Source: Oscillospiraceae bacterium
Lineage (GTDB): Bacteria > Bacillota > Clostridia > Oscillospirales > Oscillospiraceae
Length of the DNA stretch: 9,546 nt
Reading direction: 5' to 3'
Assembly (NCBI GenBank): GCA_024404735.1
Contig: JAKSPP010000056.1
Coordinates: 1-9,546 of the forward strand
Below, piece after piece: positions 1-6,497 of this stretch. The notes beneath the pieces are model-generated. The model made no database searches, had not been told where the DNA came from, and saw nothing but the letters and a program-made list of their open reading frames with translations. Within the stretch, counting starts at the first letter, position 1, and each line of letters starts with the position of its first letter. The position numbers and the translations under genes are program-made.

Positions 1-864
1 GCGCTTGCGCGCAGCTTCGAGGTGCGATCTGGGAGCCTGGTCGGCGGTGGACAGGTGCTCATGGGCTGCCTGGCTGCCGCAGCCTGCATGATTCTGCTGG
101 CAGGCAAGCTCCCCAGCGTGGTCCTCATTCTGGTGATGCTCCTGGCCTCCATTGCAGCCGGTGCCATCTGGGCGCTGATTCCCGCGGTGTTCAAGGCCAA
201 GTGGAACACCAATGAGACCTTGTTCACCCTTATGATGAACTATGTGGCAACCCAGCTTGTTGCCTTTTTCGTAATAGTCTGGGAGGTTCCCAAGGGTGCG
301 GGTAAAATCGGAATTATAAATCCCAATTCCATGTCCGGCTGGCTGCCTGTTATAGGGGATTACAAGTACCTTCTTAATATCATTGTCGTCGCCCTTCTTA
401 CAGGCGCAATGTATGTTTATCTCAACTACTCCAAGCACGGCTATGAGATTTCCGTTGTTGGTGAAAGTGAGAGAACGGCACGTTATGTTGGCATAAAGGT
501 TGAGAAGGTAATTATACGCACTATGCTTCTCTCCGGCGCAGTCTGCGGAATCGCAGGACTTCTTCTTGTAGGCGGAACGGACCACACCATCACAACAACC
601 ATCGCAGGAGGCCGCGGCTTTACGGCGGTTATGGTTTCCTGGCTTGCTAAATTCAACCCCATATTTATGATTCTCACAAGCTTCCTGCTTGTTTTCCTGG
701 GAAGGGGCGCAAGCGAAATCTCAACGGATTTCGGTCTTAACCATTCCTTCGGAGATATCATTACGGGCATTATTCTGTTCTTCATTATAGGCAGTGAGTT
801 CTTCATCACCTATAAGCTGAATTTCCGCAGAAGCTCAAATAAGGAGGAAAACAAGAATGTTTGA
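1..864 (+). CDS. ABC importer permease, nucleoside/simple-sugar type (5' truncated)
   Basis: Integral membrane permease of an ABC importer in the BPD_transp_2 family, the group that includes the nucleoside permease YufP/NupP. The frame is open to the first base of the window, so the N-terminus is missing; the GTG at 22 is an internal Val codon rather than a convincing start. About 287 residues are present. Long hydrophobic segments alternate with short loops. The family's cytoplasmic coupling loop is visible as GESERTARYVGI (about residues 154-165 of the visible part), followed by a Gly-rich stretch ending in KFNPI (about 203-221) that matches the usual second conserved block. Its stop overlaps the start of the next permease by 8 bp, which indicates translational coupling. 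The partner ATPase and BMP-type binding protein would be expected upstream. The substrate cannot be read from the sequence; nucleosides, purines and riboflavin are known for relatives. The first 200 bases are compositionally unlike the rest (see findings). Confidence 0.88.
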   Translation, partial: ALARSFEVRSGSLVGGGQVLMGCLAAAACMILLAGKLPSVVLILVMLLASIAAGAIWALIPAVFKAKWNTNETLFTLMMNYVATQLVAFFVIVWEVPKGAGKIGIINPNSMSGWLPVIGDYKYLLNIIVVALLTGAMYVYLNYSKHGYEISVVGESERTARYVGIKVEKVIIRTMLLSGAVCGIAGLLLVGGTDHTITTTIAGGRGFTAVMVSWLAKFNPIFMILTSFLLVFLGRGASEISTDFGLNHSFGDIITGIILFFIIGSEFFITYKLNFRRSSNKEENKNV

Positions 865-1849
865 TCTTGTAAGCTTTATCCCAAGAGCAGTCTGCCAGGG
901 AATTCCCCTTCTCTTCGGCTCAACAGGTGAGACTCTGACGGAAAAGTCCGGTAACCTCAATCTGGGTATTCCCGGTATCATGTACGTCGGAGGTATCTGC
1001 GGAGTTATAGGCGCCTTCTTCTATGAAAGAAGCGTCACCCCGGATACGATAAACTCCTTCCTCGCAATAATAATCCCCCTTCTTTGCTCTCTTCTGGGCT
1101 CTCTTATTATGGGCCTTATCTACTGCTTCCTGACGGTAACTCTCCGTGCAAACCAGAACGTAACGGGTCTTGCCATGACTACCTTCGGTGTCGGCTTCGG
1201 AAACTTCTTCGGAGGCTCCCTTATAAAGCTCACGGGAAGCGAGGTTCCCTCCATTGCCCTTTCCGCAACAAGTGCCCGCTTCTCCGCAAGCCTGCCCTTT
1301 GCCGAAAAGCTGGGTTGGTTCGGGAAAATATTCCTCTCCTACGGCTTCCTTGCATACCTTGCGATTATTATAGCCTTTGTTGCCTCTTATGTTCTAAGGC
1401 GCACCCGCGTCGGTCTTCACCTCCGTGCCGTGGGCGAGAGCCCCGCAACTGCGGATGCAGCCGGAATCAACACAACAAGGTATAAATATGTTGCAACCTG
1501 CACGGGAAGTATGATTGCCGGTCTCGGCGGACTTTACTACGTTATGGATTATGCCTGCGGCGTATGGTCCAACGATGCCTTCGGTGACAGGGGCTGGCTT
1601 GCAATTGCCCTTGTTATCTTCACCGTCTGGCGCCCCGGTGTGGGGGTGATCTCCTCCATACTGTTCGGCGGCCTCTACATCCGCGATCTCTGTATCCCCA
1701 CAGGCATGATGCTGTCTGTAAAGGAGCTTTACAAGATGCTCCCCTATATTGTTACAATTGTCGTTCTTGTAATAACAAGCATGCGCAACAAGAGAGAGGA
1801 CCAGCCCCCCGCAAGCCTCGGCCTTGCCTACTTCAGGGAAGACCGCTGA
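857..1849 (+). CDS. ABC importer permease, second subunit (YufQ/NupQ-like)
   Basis: Second membrane permease of the same importer, 330 residues and full length for the family. AAGGAGG at 841-847 lies 9 bases before the ATG, which supports the start. Family landmarks are GETLTEKSGNLNLG (residues 24-37, close to the usual GE..E.SGvlNLG block), the coupling loop around GESPATADAAGIN (193-205), and DRGWLAIALVIFTVWRP (244-260), close to the usual GRGfiAlA.vifG.W.P. Several strongly hydrophobic membrane segments are evident. It should form a heterodimeric pore with the preceding permease and be driven by an ATPase encoded outside the window. The C-terminal tail (about 310-330) is polar and probably cytoplasmic. 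No hairpin terminator follows, so transcription probably continues into the reductase gene 70 bp downstream. The family call is firm; the substrate is unknown. Confidence 0.9.
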   Translation: MFDLVSFIPRAVCQGIPLLFGSTGETLTEKSGNLNLGIPGIMYVGGICGVIGAFFYERSVTPDTINSFLAIIIPLLCSLLGSLIMGLIYCFLTVTLRANQNVTGLAMTTFGVGFGNFFGGSLIKLTGSEVPSIALSATSARFSASLPFAEKLGWFGKIFLSYGFLAYLAIIIAFVASYVLRRTRVGLHLRAVGESPATADAAGINTTRYKYVATCTGSMIAGLGGLYYVMDYACGVWSNDAFGDRGWLAIALVIFTVWRPGVGVISSILFGGLYIRDLCIPTGMMLSVKELYKMLPYIVTIVVLVITSMRNKREDQPPASLGLAYFREDR

Positions 1850-1919
1850 CCTTATAAGCAACAAGCTTAACATAGAAGAAAAAGGAAAAAAGTTGTCATT
1901 AAAGAAAGGATGATATGTT

Positions 1920-3944
1920 ATGGGCTCCAAGTACACACATGTTTTTTCCCCCATCAAAATCCGCGGTATTGACTTCAAGAACCGCATCACTCTTGCTCCC
2001 CCTTCTCCCAACCTCGCAAGCGCAAACGGACAGGTAACTCCCGAGTTTGTTGACTGGTTCCGTATGTTTGCCCGCGGCGGCGTTTCCACTCTTTATGTCG
2101 GAAACTGCTCCATCGACATCACCGAGTGCAAGGACGAGGCTTACCAGCTTGACCTTTCCTCCGATGACGGCATTCTTGCAATGACCCGTTATGCCGATAT
2201 GTGCAAGCAGTACGGCTGCCACGCTTCCTTCGAAATCAACCACAACGGCGAGAACACCGCTTTCGAGACCGTTGGCCACGCTCCCTTCTCCGCTTCCCCC
2301 AGAATCTCCGACAACGAGCGTAAGCGCGCTGCAGAGAACGGAAGAGAGCCCATGCCCTGCATCGAGATGACCAAGGAGAAGATTGCCGAGACCGTTAACA
2401 AGTATGCTATGGCCGCTCAGAGAATGAAGAGAGCCGGCATGGACATCGTTCTCGTTCACGGCGGACACGGCAACCTCATCAGCCAGTTCACCTCTCCTCT
2501 CTACAACAAGAGAAGCGACGAGTACGGCGGCTCCACCAAGAACCGCGCACGCTTCGCCATCGAGGTATGTGATGCCATCCGTGAGAAGTGCGGCGAGGAC
2601 TTCGTTATCGAGTTCCGTATCTCCGCTGACGAAATCGCAGAAGAGGGCATGCACTTCGATGAGACCCTCGAGCTCATCGGCTACCTGAAGGACCACATCG
2701 ATATTCTCCATGTTTCCGCAGGTCTCCACTCCGACTTCAACATGAGATATTTCCGCAACTGGTGCCAGAACTACATGATGGACCGTTGCTTCAACGTTCA
2801 CTACGCCCGCGATGTTAAGAAGGCATACCCCGACCTTCTCGTTAACACCGTCGGCTCCATCACCAGCATCGACTACGCCGAGGAAATCATCGCAAACGGC
2901 TGGGCAGACTTCGTTGCTATGTGCCGTCCCCTTATGGCTGACCCCGACATGCCCAGAAAGTATGCCGAGAACAGACCCGAGGACAGACGTCCCTGCCTCC
3001 GCTGCGATTCCTGCACCAAGCACCTCATGGTTCCCAAGCCCATCTTCTGTGCCGTTAACCCCATTTCCGGCATGACCAGCGAGCTCAAGGACGGCCTTGT
3101 TCCCCTTGCCCGCGTAAAGAAGAAGGTTGCCGTTATCGGCGGTGGCCCCGCAGGTATCACCGCAATGCAGGCTCTCTGCGAGCGCGGCCACGATGTAACT
3201 CTCTATGAGAAGACCGGCGATGTCGGCGGTAACGTTGTCGGCGCTGCTGTTGCTCCCTTCAAGATTGACTGCAAGGATTACCTCGCATGGCTCCGTCGTC
3301 AGCCCGCCAAGTACGCCAAGGAGTACGGCGCAAAGATTCTTCTCAACACCGAGGCTACCCCCGAGGCAATTGAGAAGGAAGGCTATGATGCAATCATCGT
3401 TGCCGTCGGCGCTCATCCCCTTATCCCCAAGTCCATCCCCGGTATGACTCTTCCCCACGTTCACTGGGCTCCCGATGCAGAAGCTGATTACAGCCTCGTA
3501 GGCAACAAGATTGCCATCATCGGTGCAGGTGCTGTCGGCCTTGAGGCTGCTCTTGAGTTCAAGGCAGAGGGCAAGGAAGTTGTAGTTATCGAAATGGCAA
3601 GCAAGATGGAAACCATCTTCAACCTCCACAAGTCCGCAGGTACCTCCGCTTCTGAGTTCTTCAGATACATCGACGATGAGAAGGATCCTCTTCCCACCAA
3701 GTTCGGCCACAAGCTTCTTGAGGTTAAGGAAGACCGCATCATCTGCGAGTGCGACGGTGAGGTTGTCGAAATCGAGGCTGACACCGTTCTCACCGGTATG
3801 GGTATGATTCCCAACGCTGCAGAGGCTGAGGCTTTCCGTCACTGCACTGCCGAGACCAGCATCCACGTTGTCGGCGACTGCTTCAAGGCAGGCACCATCT
3901 GCGATGCTGTTAACCAGGCATTCCGCGCTGCAATCCACATCTGA
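1920..3944 (+). CDS. FMN/FAD/4Fe-4S ene-reductase (BaiCD / 2,4-dienoyl-CoA reductase family)
   Basis: Cytoplasmic flavoprotein of 674 residues, the usual size for the family of 2,4-dienoyl-CoA reductase, 2-enoate reductase, BaiCD/BaiH and trimethylamine dehydrogenase. Residues 1-345 form the FMN-binding old-yellow-enzyme barrel (NRITLAPPSPN at 21-31, HGGHGNLISQF at 180-190, SDEYGGSTKNRARF at 199-212, CRPLMADPDMPRK at 335-347). Cys359, 362, 365 and 377 form the 4Fe-4S motif. Residues 402-674 carry two Rossmann nucleotide-binding signatures (VIGGGPAG at 405-412, IIGAGAVG at 533-540) and a C-terminal GDCFKAGTICDAVNQAF flavin block (652-668). Such enzymes pass electrons from NAD(P)H through FAD and Fe-S to FMN and reduce activated C=C bonds. 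AAAGGA at 1905-1910, 9 bases upstream, supports the start. It follows the permease genes without a visible terminator and ends the operon. Asn185 replaces the usual Tyr (see findings). Candidate substrates such as enoates, steroids or plant phenolics are inference. Confidence 0.93.
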   Translation: MGSKYTHVFSPIKIRGIDFKNRITLAPPSPNLASANGQVTPEFVDWFRMFARGGVSTLYVGNCSIDITECKDEAYQLDLSSDDGILAMTRYADMCKQYGCHASFEINHNGENTAFETVGHAPFSASPRISDNERKRAAENGREPMPCIEMTKEKIAETVNKYAMAAQRMKRAGMDIVLVHGGHGNLISQFTSPLYNKRSDEYGGSTKNRARFAIEVCDAIREKCGEDFVIEFRISADEIAEEGMHFDETLELIGYLKDHIDILHVSAGLHSDFNMRYFRNWCQNYMMDRCFNVHYARDVKKAYPDLLVNTVGSITSIDYAEEIIANGWADFVAMCRPLMADPDMPRKYAENRPEDRRPCLRCDSCTKHLMVPKPIFCAVNPISGMTSELKDGLVPLARVKKKVAVIGGGPAGITAMQALCERGHDVTLYEKTGDVGGNVVGAAVAPFKIDCKDYLAWLRRQPAKYAKEYGAKILLNTEATPEAIEKEGYDAIIVAVGAHPLIPKSIPGMTLPHVHWAPDAEADYSLVGNKIAIIGAGAVGLEAALEFKAEGKEVVVIEMASKMETIFNLHKSAGTSASEFFRYIDDEKDPLPTKFGHKLLEVKEDRIICECDGEVVEIEADTVLTGMGMIPNAAEAEAFRHCTAETSIHVVGDCFKAGTICDAVNQAFRAAIHI

Positions 3945-3965
3945 TTTAATTAAAGCTTTATGCTT

Positions 3966-4000
3966 TTGCCCCTCTCCCGTCCGGGAGAGGGGCAATTTTT
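3966..4000 (+). terminator. Rho-independent terminator of the permease-reductase operon
   Basis: The left arm TTGCCCCTCTCCC (3966-3978) pairs perfectly with GGGAGAGGGGCAA (3983-3995) across a 4-base GTCC loop and is followed by five Ts. The hairpin starts 21 bases after the reductase stop. The opposite strand has no T-run after the stem, so it should act in the + direction only. Confidence 0.93.
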
Positions 4001-4005
4001 ATATC

Positions 4006-4034
4006 TTGTAATGAGTACACGGGGGTGGTATAAT
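4006..4034 (+). promoter_or_regulatory. Promoter of the lipoprotein gene (extended -10)
   Basis: TTGTAA at 4006-4011 and a perfect TATAAT at 4029-4034 are separated by 17 bp. TG at 4026-4027 gives an extended -10 (TGGTATAAT). Transcription would start near 4041, giving a leader of about 22 bases. It begins directly after the preceding terminator, so the lipoprotein gene is an independent transcription unit. Confidence 0.82.
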
Positions 4035-4062
4035 TAGTATATACAGCCTTAAAAGGAGCAAA

Positions 4063-5826
4063 ATGCGTATGAAAAGGATTATCTGCATAGTTCTGGCTCT
4101 TGTTCTTGTACTGGGATGTCTTGCAGGCTGCGGCCTTGGAGACTTCGGAAGCAGCAAGGGAGAGAGCAGCAAAACCGAAAGTAAGAAGAGCGATAAAAAC
4201 AATAAGGACGATAAGAAGGGAAAGGACGACGACGGCGATGATGATGACGAGGGCGGCGAAGTCCCTCCCGCACCCTCTCCCGAAGGCGGCAATGAGGGAG
4301 GCTCTCCCGAAAACACCGCCTCTGATAAGCCCTTCCTTCTTCACCCTCTCTATACAGAGCAGAGATACAGCGCCTATTCCGGGAAATCCGGAAGTCTTGT
4401 TGAGTCAAGCACAGGTTATTTCTCTATAAGTGAGGAGGACCTTAAGAATTACCCCTATCTTGCGGGCCTTAACAGTATGCTCATTTCAACGGGAGAAAGA
4501 GACATCAAGTCCCTTCGTGAAAGCTTTGATTACCTTACGCCCATGGCAGAAGAGTTTTTCGAGTCCTGGGAGAATAAGTCCTATGATTTCCGCTTTGAGG
4601 ATTCTACAAAGCTTTACGCCACAAGAACGGACAGCAGCATCTTCTCTGTAAGGGCCGAGTATTACGGCTACTCCGGAGGCGTTCACGGCTATTACGGCAC
4701 AGGCGGCCTCTGCTATGACTCAAAGACGGGAAAGAGGCTTACTCTTTCCGATATCATCTCCGACAGGGAGACTTTCGTAAGCGCCCTTACGGACATATTC
4801 TTTATGGAAAACGAGGAGCTTTTTGAGAACGAGTGGGTAACAAAGGAAACTCTTTCCGAATACATTTCCGCGTGCTTTGATAATGATGATTCCAAAAACT
4901 TCTTTATGGATTATGAGGGACTGAGCCTTGCAATCAATCCCTATGAAATAATGTCCTATGCAGGCGGCAGAGTAATAGCCAGGCTTTATTACGCCGATTA
5001 TCCCGAACTTTTCAAAAACTCCTATGAGATAGTCCCCGACAGCTACATAACCCCCGTATTCATCGAAGGTGAGGACTACTTTACGGACCTTGACGGTGAC
5101 GGAAGCAGGGAGAGACTCTCTTATTCCCCGGACATCGGAGAGTATGACTACTACTACGGAGTTTATCTCGGAATCGACGGCAAGGAAAAGTACTTTAACG
5201 CATGGTGCTACGATGCAGAGGGCTTCTATGTAAAGGCCCCCGGTGTTGAGAGCCTCTATTTCTTCTGCTACGGGGACAATGATATTGAGTACCTTGCGGT
5301 ATATGATATTTCCGCAGGAACGGTAATCGAGGCGGACAGCAGCTTCTACGGCGGAAGAAACGATGTCTCCTGGACAAGTGAGGAATTGTCCGACGGAGCA
5401 ATCATTGCCTATGGCTACGGCAAAACCACGGAGGTCATAACAGACCCCTCGGGCTTTAATCTCTCCCACAGAACCCAGATTCTCTCAACAGACCACGGAA
5501 TGAAGAGGTTCAGTGTGGGAAAATACGGCCTTCCCGTCAGCGATGAGCAGTTTTACAAAATCAATTATCCCACAGGTCATCGCTTTACCCTCATTGCCGA
5601 CCTTGAGGTCACCCTCCTTGCCGATGACGGAAGTGAAACAGTGTTCAAAAAGACCATTCCCTCAGGCTCCGAAATCTACTTAATCAGAACCGATGAGGAA
5701 ACCATCGTTGACTTCGCCCTTCCCGGAGGCGGTGAGGGCAGGGCGGAGGTTTCGTCAGGCTGGCCCCAGCTTATTAACGGCGTGGATATTGAAGAGGTCC
5801 TTTCTCCCTGCCTTTTTGCAGGTTAA
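4063..5826 (+). CDS. Large lipoprotein with DUF3298/RsiV-like domain
   Basis: Exported, lipid-anchored protein of 587 residues. Residues 1-23 are a lipoprotein signal peptide: basic start, hydrophobic core and lipobox LAGC, with Cys23 as the lipidated residue. Residues 30-90 are a low-complexity linker that is Ser/Lys rich, then strongly acidic (55-66), then Pro/Gly rich. Residues about 98-312 resemble the DUF4163/DUF3298 pair found in RsiV and PdaC, with the landmark GGVHGYYGT (205-213) followed by YDSKTGKRLTLSDI (218-231). Residues 342-350 (DLDGDGSRE) look like a calcium-binding FG-GAP/EF-hand-type loop and open a second, unrecognised half rich in Tyr and Gly. The last 80 residues may be a small beta domain. 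AAAAGGAG (4051-4058) lies 4 bases before this ATG and 10 before an alternative ATG at 4069, which would remove two residues and is equally plausible. The function is unknown; binding a cell-wall or extracellular ligand is a guess from the architecture. Confidence 0.85.
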   Translation: MRMKRIICIVLALVLVLGCLAGCGLGDFGSSKGESSKTESKKSDKNNKDDKKGKDDDGDDDDEGGEVPPAPSPEGGNEGGSPENTASDKPFLLHPLYTEQRYSAYSGKSGSLVESSTGYFSISEEDLKNYPYLAGLNSMLISTGERDIKSLRESFDYLTPMAEEFFESWENKSYDFRFEDSTKLYATRTDSSIFSVRAEYYGYSGGVHGYYGTGGLCYDSKTGKRLTLSDIISDRETFVSALTDIFFMENEELFENEWVTKETLSEYISACFDNDDSKNFFMDYEGLSLAINPYEIMSYAGGRVIARLYYADYPELFKNSYEIVPDSYITPVFIEGEDYFTDLDGDGSRERLSYSPDIGEYDYYYGVYLGIDGKEKYFNAWCYDAEGFYVKAPGVESLYFFCYGDNDIEYLAVYDISAGTVIEADSSFYGGRNDVSWTSEELSDGAIIAYGYGKTTEVITDPSGFNLSHRTQILSTDHGMKRFSVGKYGLPVSDEQFYKINYPTGHRFTLIADLEVTLLADDGSETVFKKTIPSGSEIYLIRTDEETIVDFALPGGGEGRAEVSSGWPQLINGVDIEEVLSPCLFAG

Positions 5827-5848
5827 TTGATATCGAAGCTGAAAACTA

Positions 5849-5877
5849 TTGCAAAGCCCGAAACTATTTGCTATAAT
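5849..5877 (+). promoter_or_regulatory. Promoter of the zinc-ribbon membrane protein gene
   Basis: TTGCAA at 5849-5854 and a perfect TATAAT at 5872-5877 are 17 bp apart. TG at 5869-5870 makes an extended -10 (TGCTATAAT). The predicted transcription start is near 5884, giving a leader of about 60 bases. No clear hairpin lies between the lipoprotein stop and this promoter, so some read-through from upstream is possible. Confidence 0.8.
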
Positions 5878-5930
5878 TAATTGTCACAAATAAGCCCCCG
5901 GTATTTTAATGCCGCAGGATAAAATAAAAC

Positions 5931-5936
5931 AGGAGG
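5931..5936 (+). promoter_or_regulatory. Ribosome binding site that fixes the start at 5945
   Basis: AGGAGG, followed by 8 bases and then ATG at 5945. An in-frame upstream ATG at 5909 has no such site and would add 12 charged residues ahead of the zinc ribbon, so 5945 is chosen. Confidence 0.9.
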
Positions 5937-5944
5937 AAAGAATA

Positions 5945-6403
5945 ATGAAATTCTGCCCCAATTGCAATCTTTCTTACCCGGACGAGGCCAACGTCTGCTC
6001 CCAGTGCGGCGGACAGCTCTCCTTCGTTCCCAACCAGTTTGCTCAGGCTCCCGTTGATCCCTTTGACCACACCGCAGAGTTTGACAGGAAGGACATTTCC
6101 GACAACAAGGTAACCGCCATGGCTCCTTACCTCATGGGTGTTCTCGGCCTCATCATAGTATTTCTCGCTGCCGGCAACAGCCCCTACGCAGCCTTCCATG
6201 CACGCCAGGCCCTGAAGATTCAGGTGGTTACAATCCTTCTCGGCATTGTATCCGCAGTTCTTTTTTTTTTTTTTATCGTTCCCATTGCAGGCGGCATCTG
6301 CATTGTTATCCTCGGCGTTATCGATATTATCTGCTTCTTCAATGTCTGCAACGGCAAGGCAAAGGATGCCCCCATCATCAGAAAGCTCGGCTTCCTCAAG
6401 TAA
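5945..6403 (+). CDS. Zinc-ribbon membrane protein, DUF4870/Tic20-like
   Basis: Small protein of 152 residues. The N-terminus is a zinc ribbon with two CxxC pairs, CPNC (4-7) and CSQC (18-21). A polar linker (22-55) is followed by three hydrophobic segments at about 57-76, 92-112 and 115-133. The motif FHARQAL (84-90) between the first two segments is typical of the DUF4870/Tic20-like family of small bacterial membrane proteins, whose function is not established. The zinc ribbon should face the cytoplasm. The codons for Leu107-Phe111 include a run of 14 T residues (6261-6274), so a one-base slip would replace the last third of the protein (see findings). It has its own promoter, a strong ribosome binding site and a downstream terminator, so it appears to be a stand-alone gene. 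Confidence is high that it is real, moderate for the family and low for any role. Confidence 0.87.
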   Translation: MKFCPNCNLSYPDEANVCSQCGGQLSFVPNQFAQAPVDPFDHTAEFDRKDISDNKVTAMAPYLMGVLGLIIVFLAAGNSPYAAFHARQALKIQVVTILLGIVSAVLFFFFIVPIAGGICIVILGVIDIICFFNVCNGKAKDAPIIRKLGFLK

Positions 6404-6422
6404 GATATATCACGGAAAAAAT

Positions 6423-6457
6423 AAAAACAGGCACCCACACTCGGGGTGCCTGTTTTT
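6423..6457. terminator. Bidirectional terminator between convergent genes
   Basis: AAAAACAGGCACCC (6423-6436) pairs perfectly with GGGTGCCTGTTTTT (6444-6457) around a 7-base loop. On the + strand the stem ends in a T-run; on the - strand it runs into TTTTTATTTTTT. It therefore serves both the zinc-ribbon gene (+) and the symporter gene (-). Confidence 0.93.
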
Positions 6458-6466
6458 CATATTACG

Positions 6467-6497
6467 AAGGGAAGCCTCAGGCTTCCTTTTTCTTTTT
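6467..6497 (+). terminator. Second hairpin with T-tract, overlapping the symporter stop codon
   Basis: GGAAGCC (6470-6476) and GGCTTCC (6480-6486) form a perfect 7-bp stem. The 3-base loop TCA is exactly the complement of the symporter's TGA stop. On the + strand it is followed by TTTTTCTTTTT, so it could back up the main terminator against read-through into the symporter gene. Part of it is coding on the - strand (a C-terminal Lys-rich tail and Glu-Ala), so the structure may be partly fortuitous. Confidence 0.5.

Noticed and set aside
1893..1921. Promoter between the permease and reductase genes (TTGTCA at 1893-1898)
   Set aside because: The only -10-like sequence at proper spacing (TGTTAT) overlaps the start codon, so the transcript would lack the ribosome binding site.
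1899..3995. 698-codon open frame on the - strand opposite the reductase
   Set aside because: It is in exact codon register with a well-recognised enzyme gene, has no family features of its own, and is explained by the absence of TTA, CTA and TCA codons in the sense gene.
4079..4408. Several overlapping short frames around the lipoprotein linker
   Set aside because: They are low-complexity shadows of the Lys/Asp repeat-like linker DNA.
5909..5944. Upstream ATG start for the zinc-ribbon protein
   Set aside because: No ribosome binding site precedes it, while AGGAGG sits 8 bases before the ATG at 5945.
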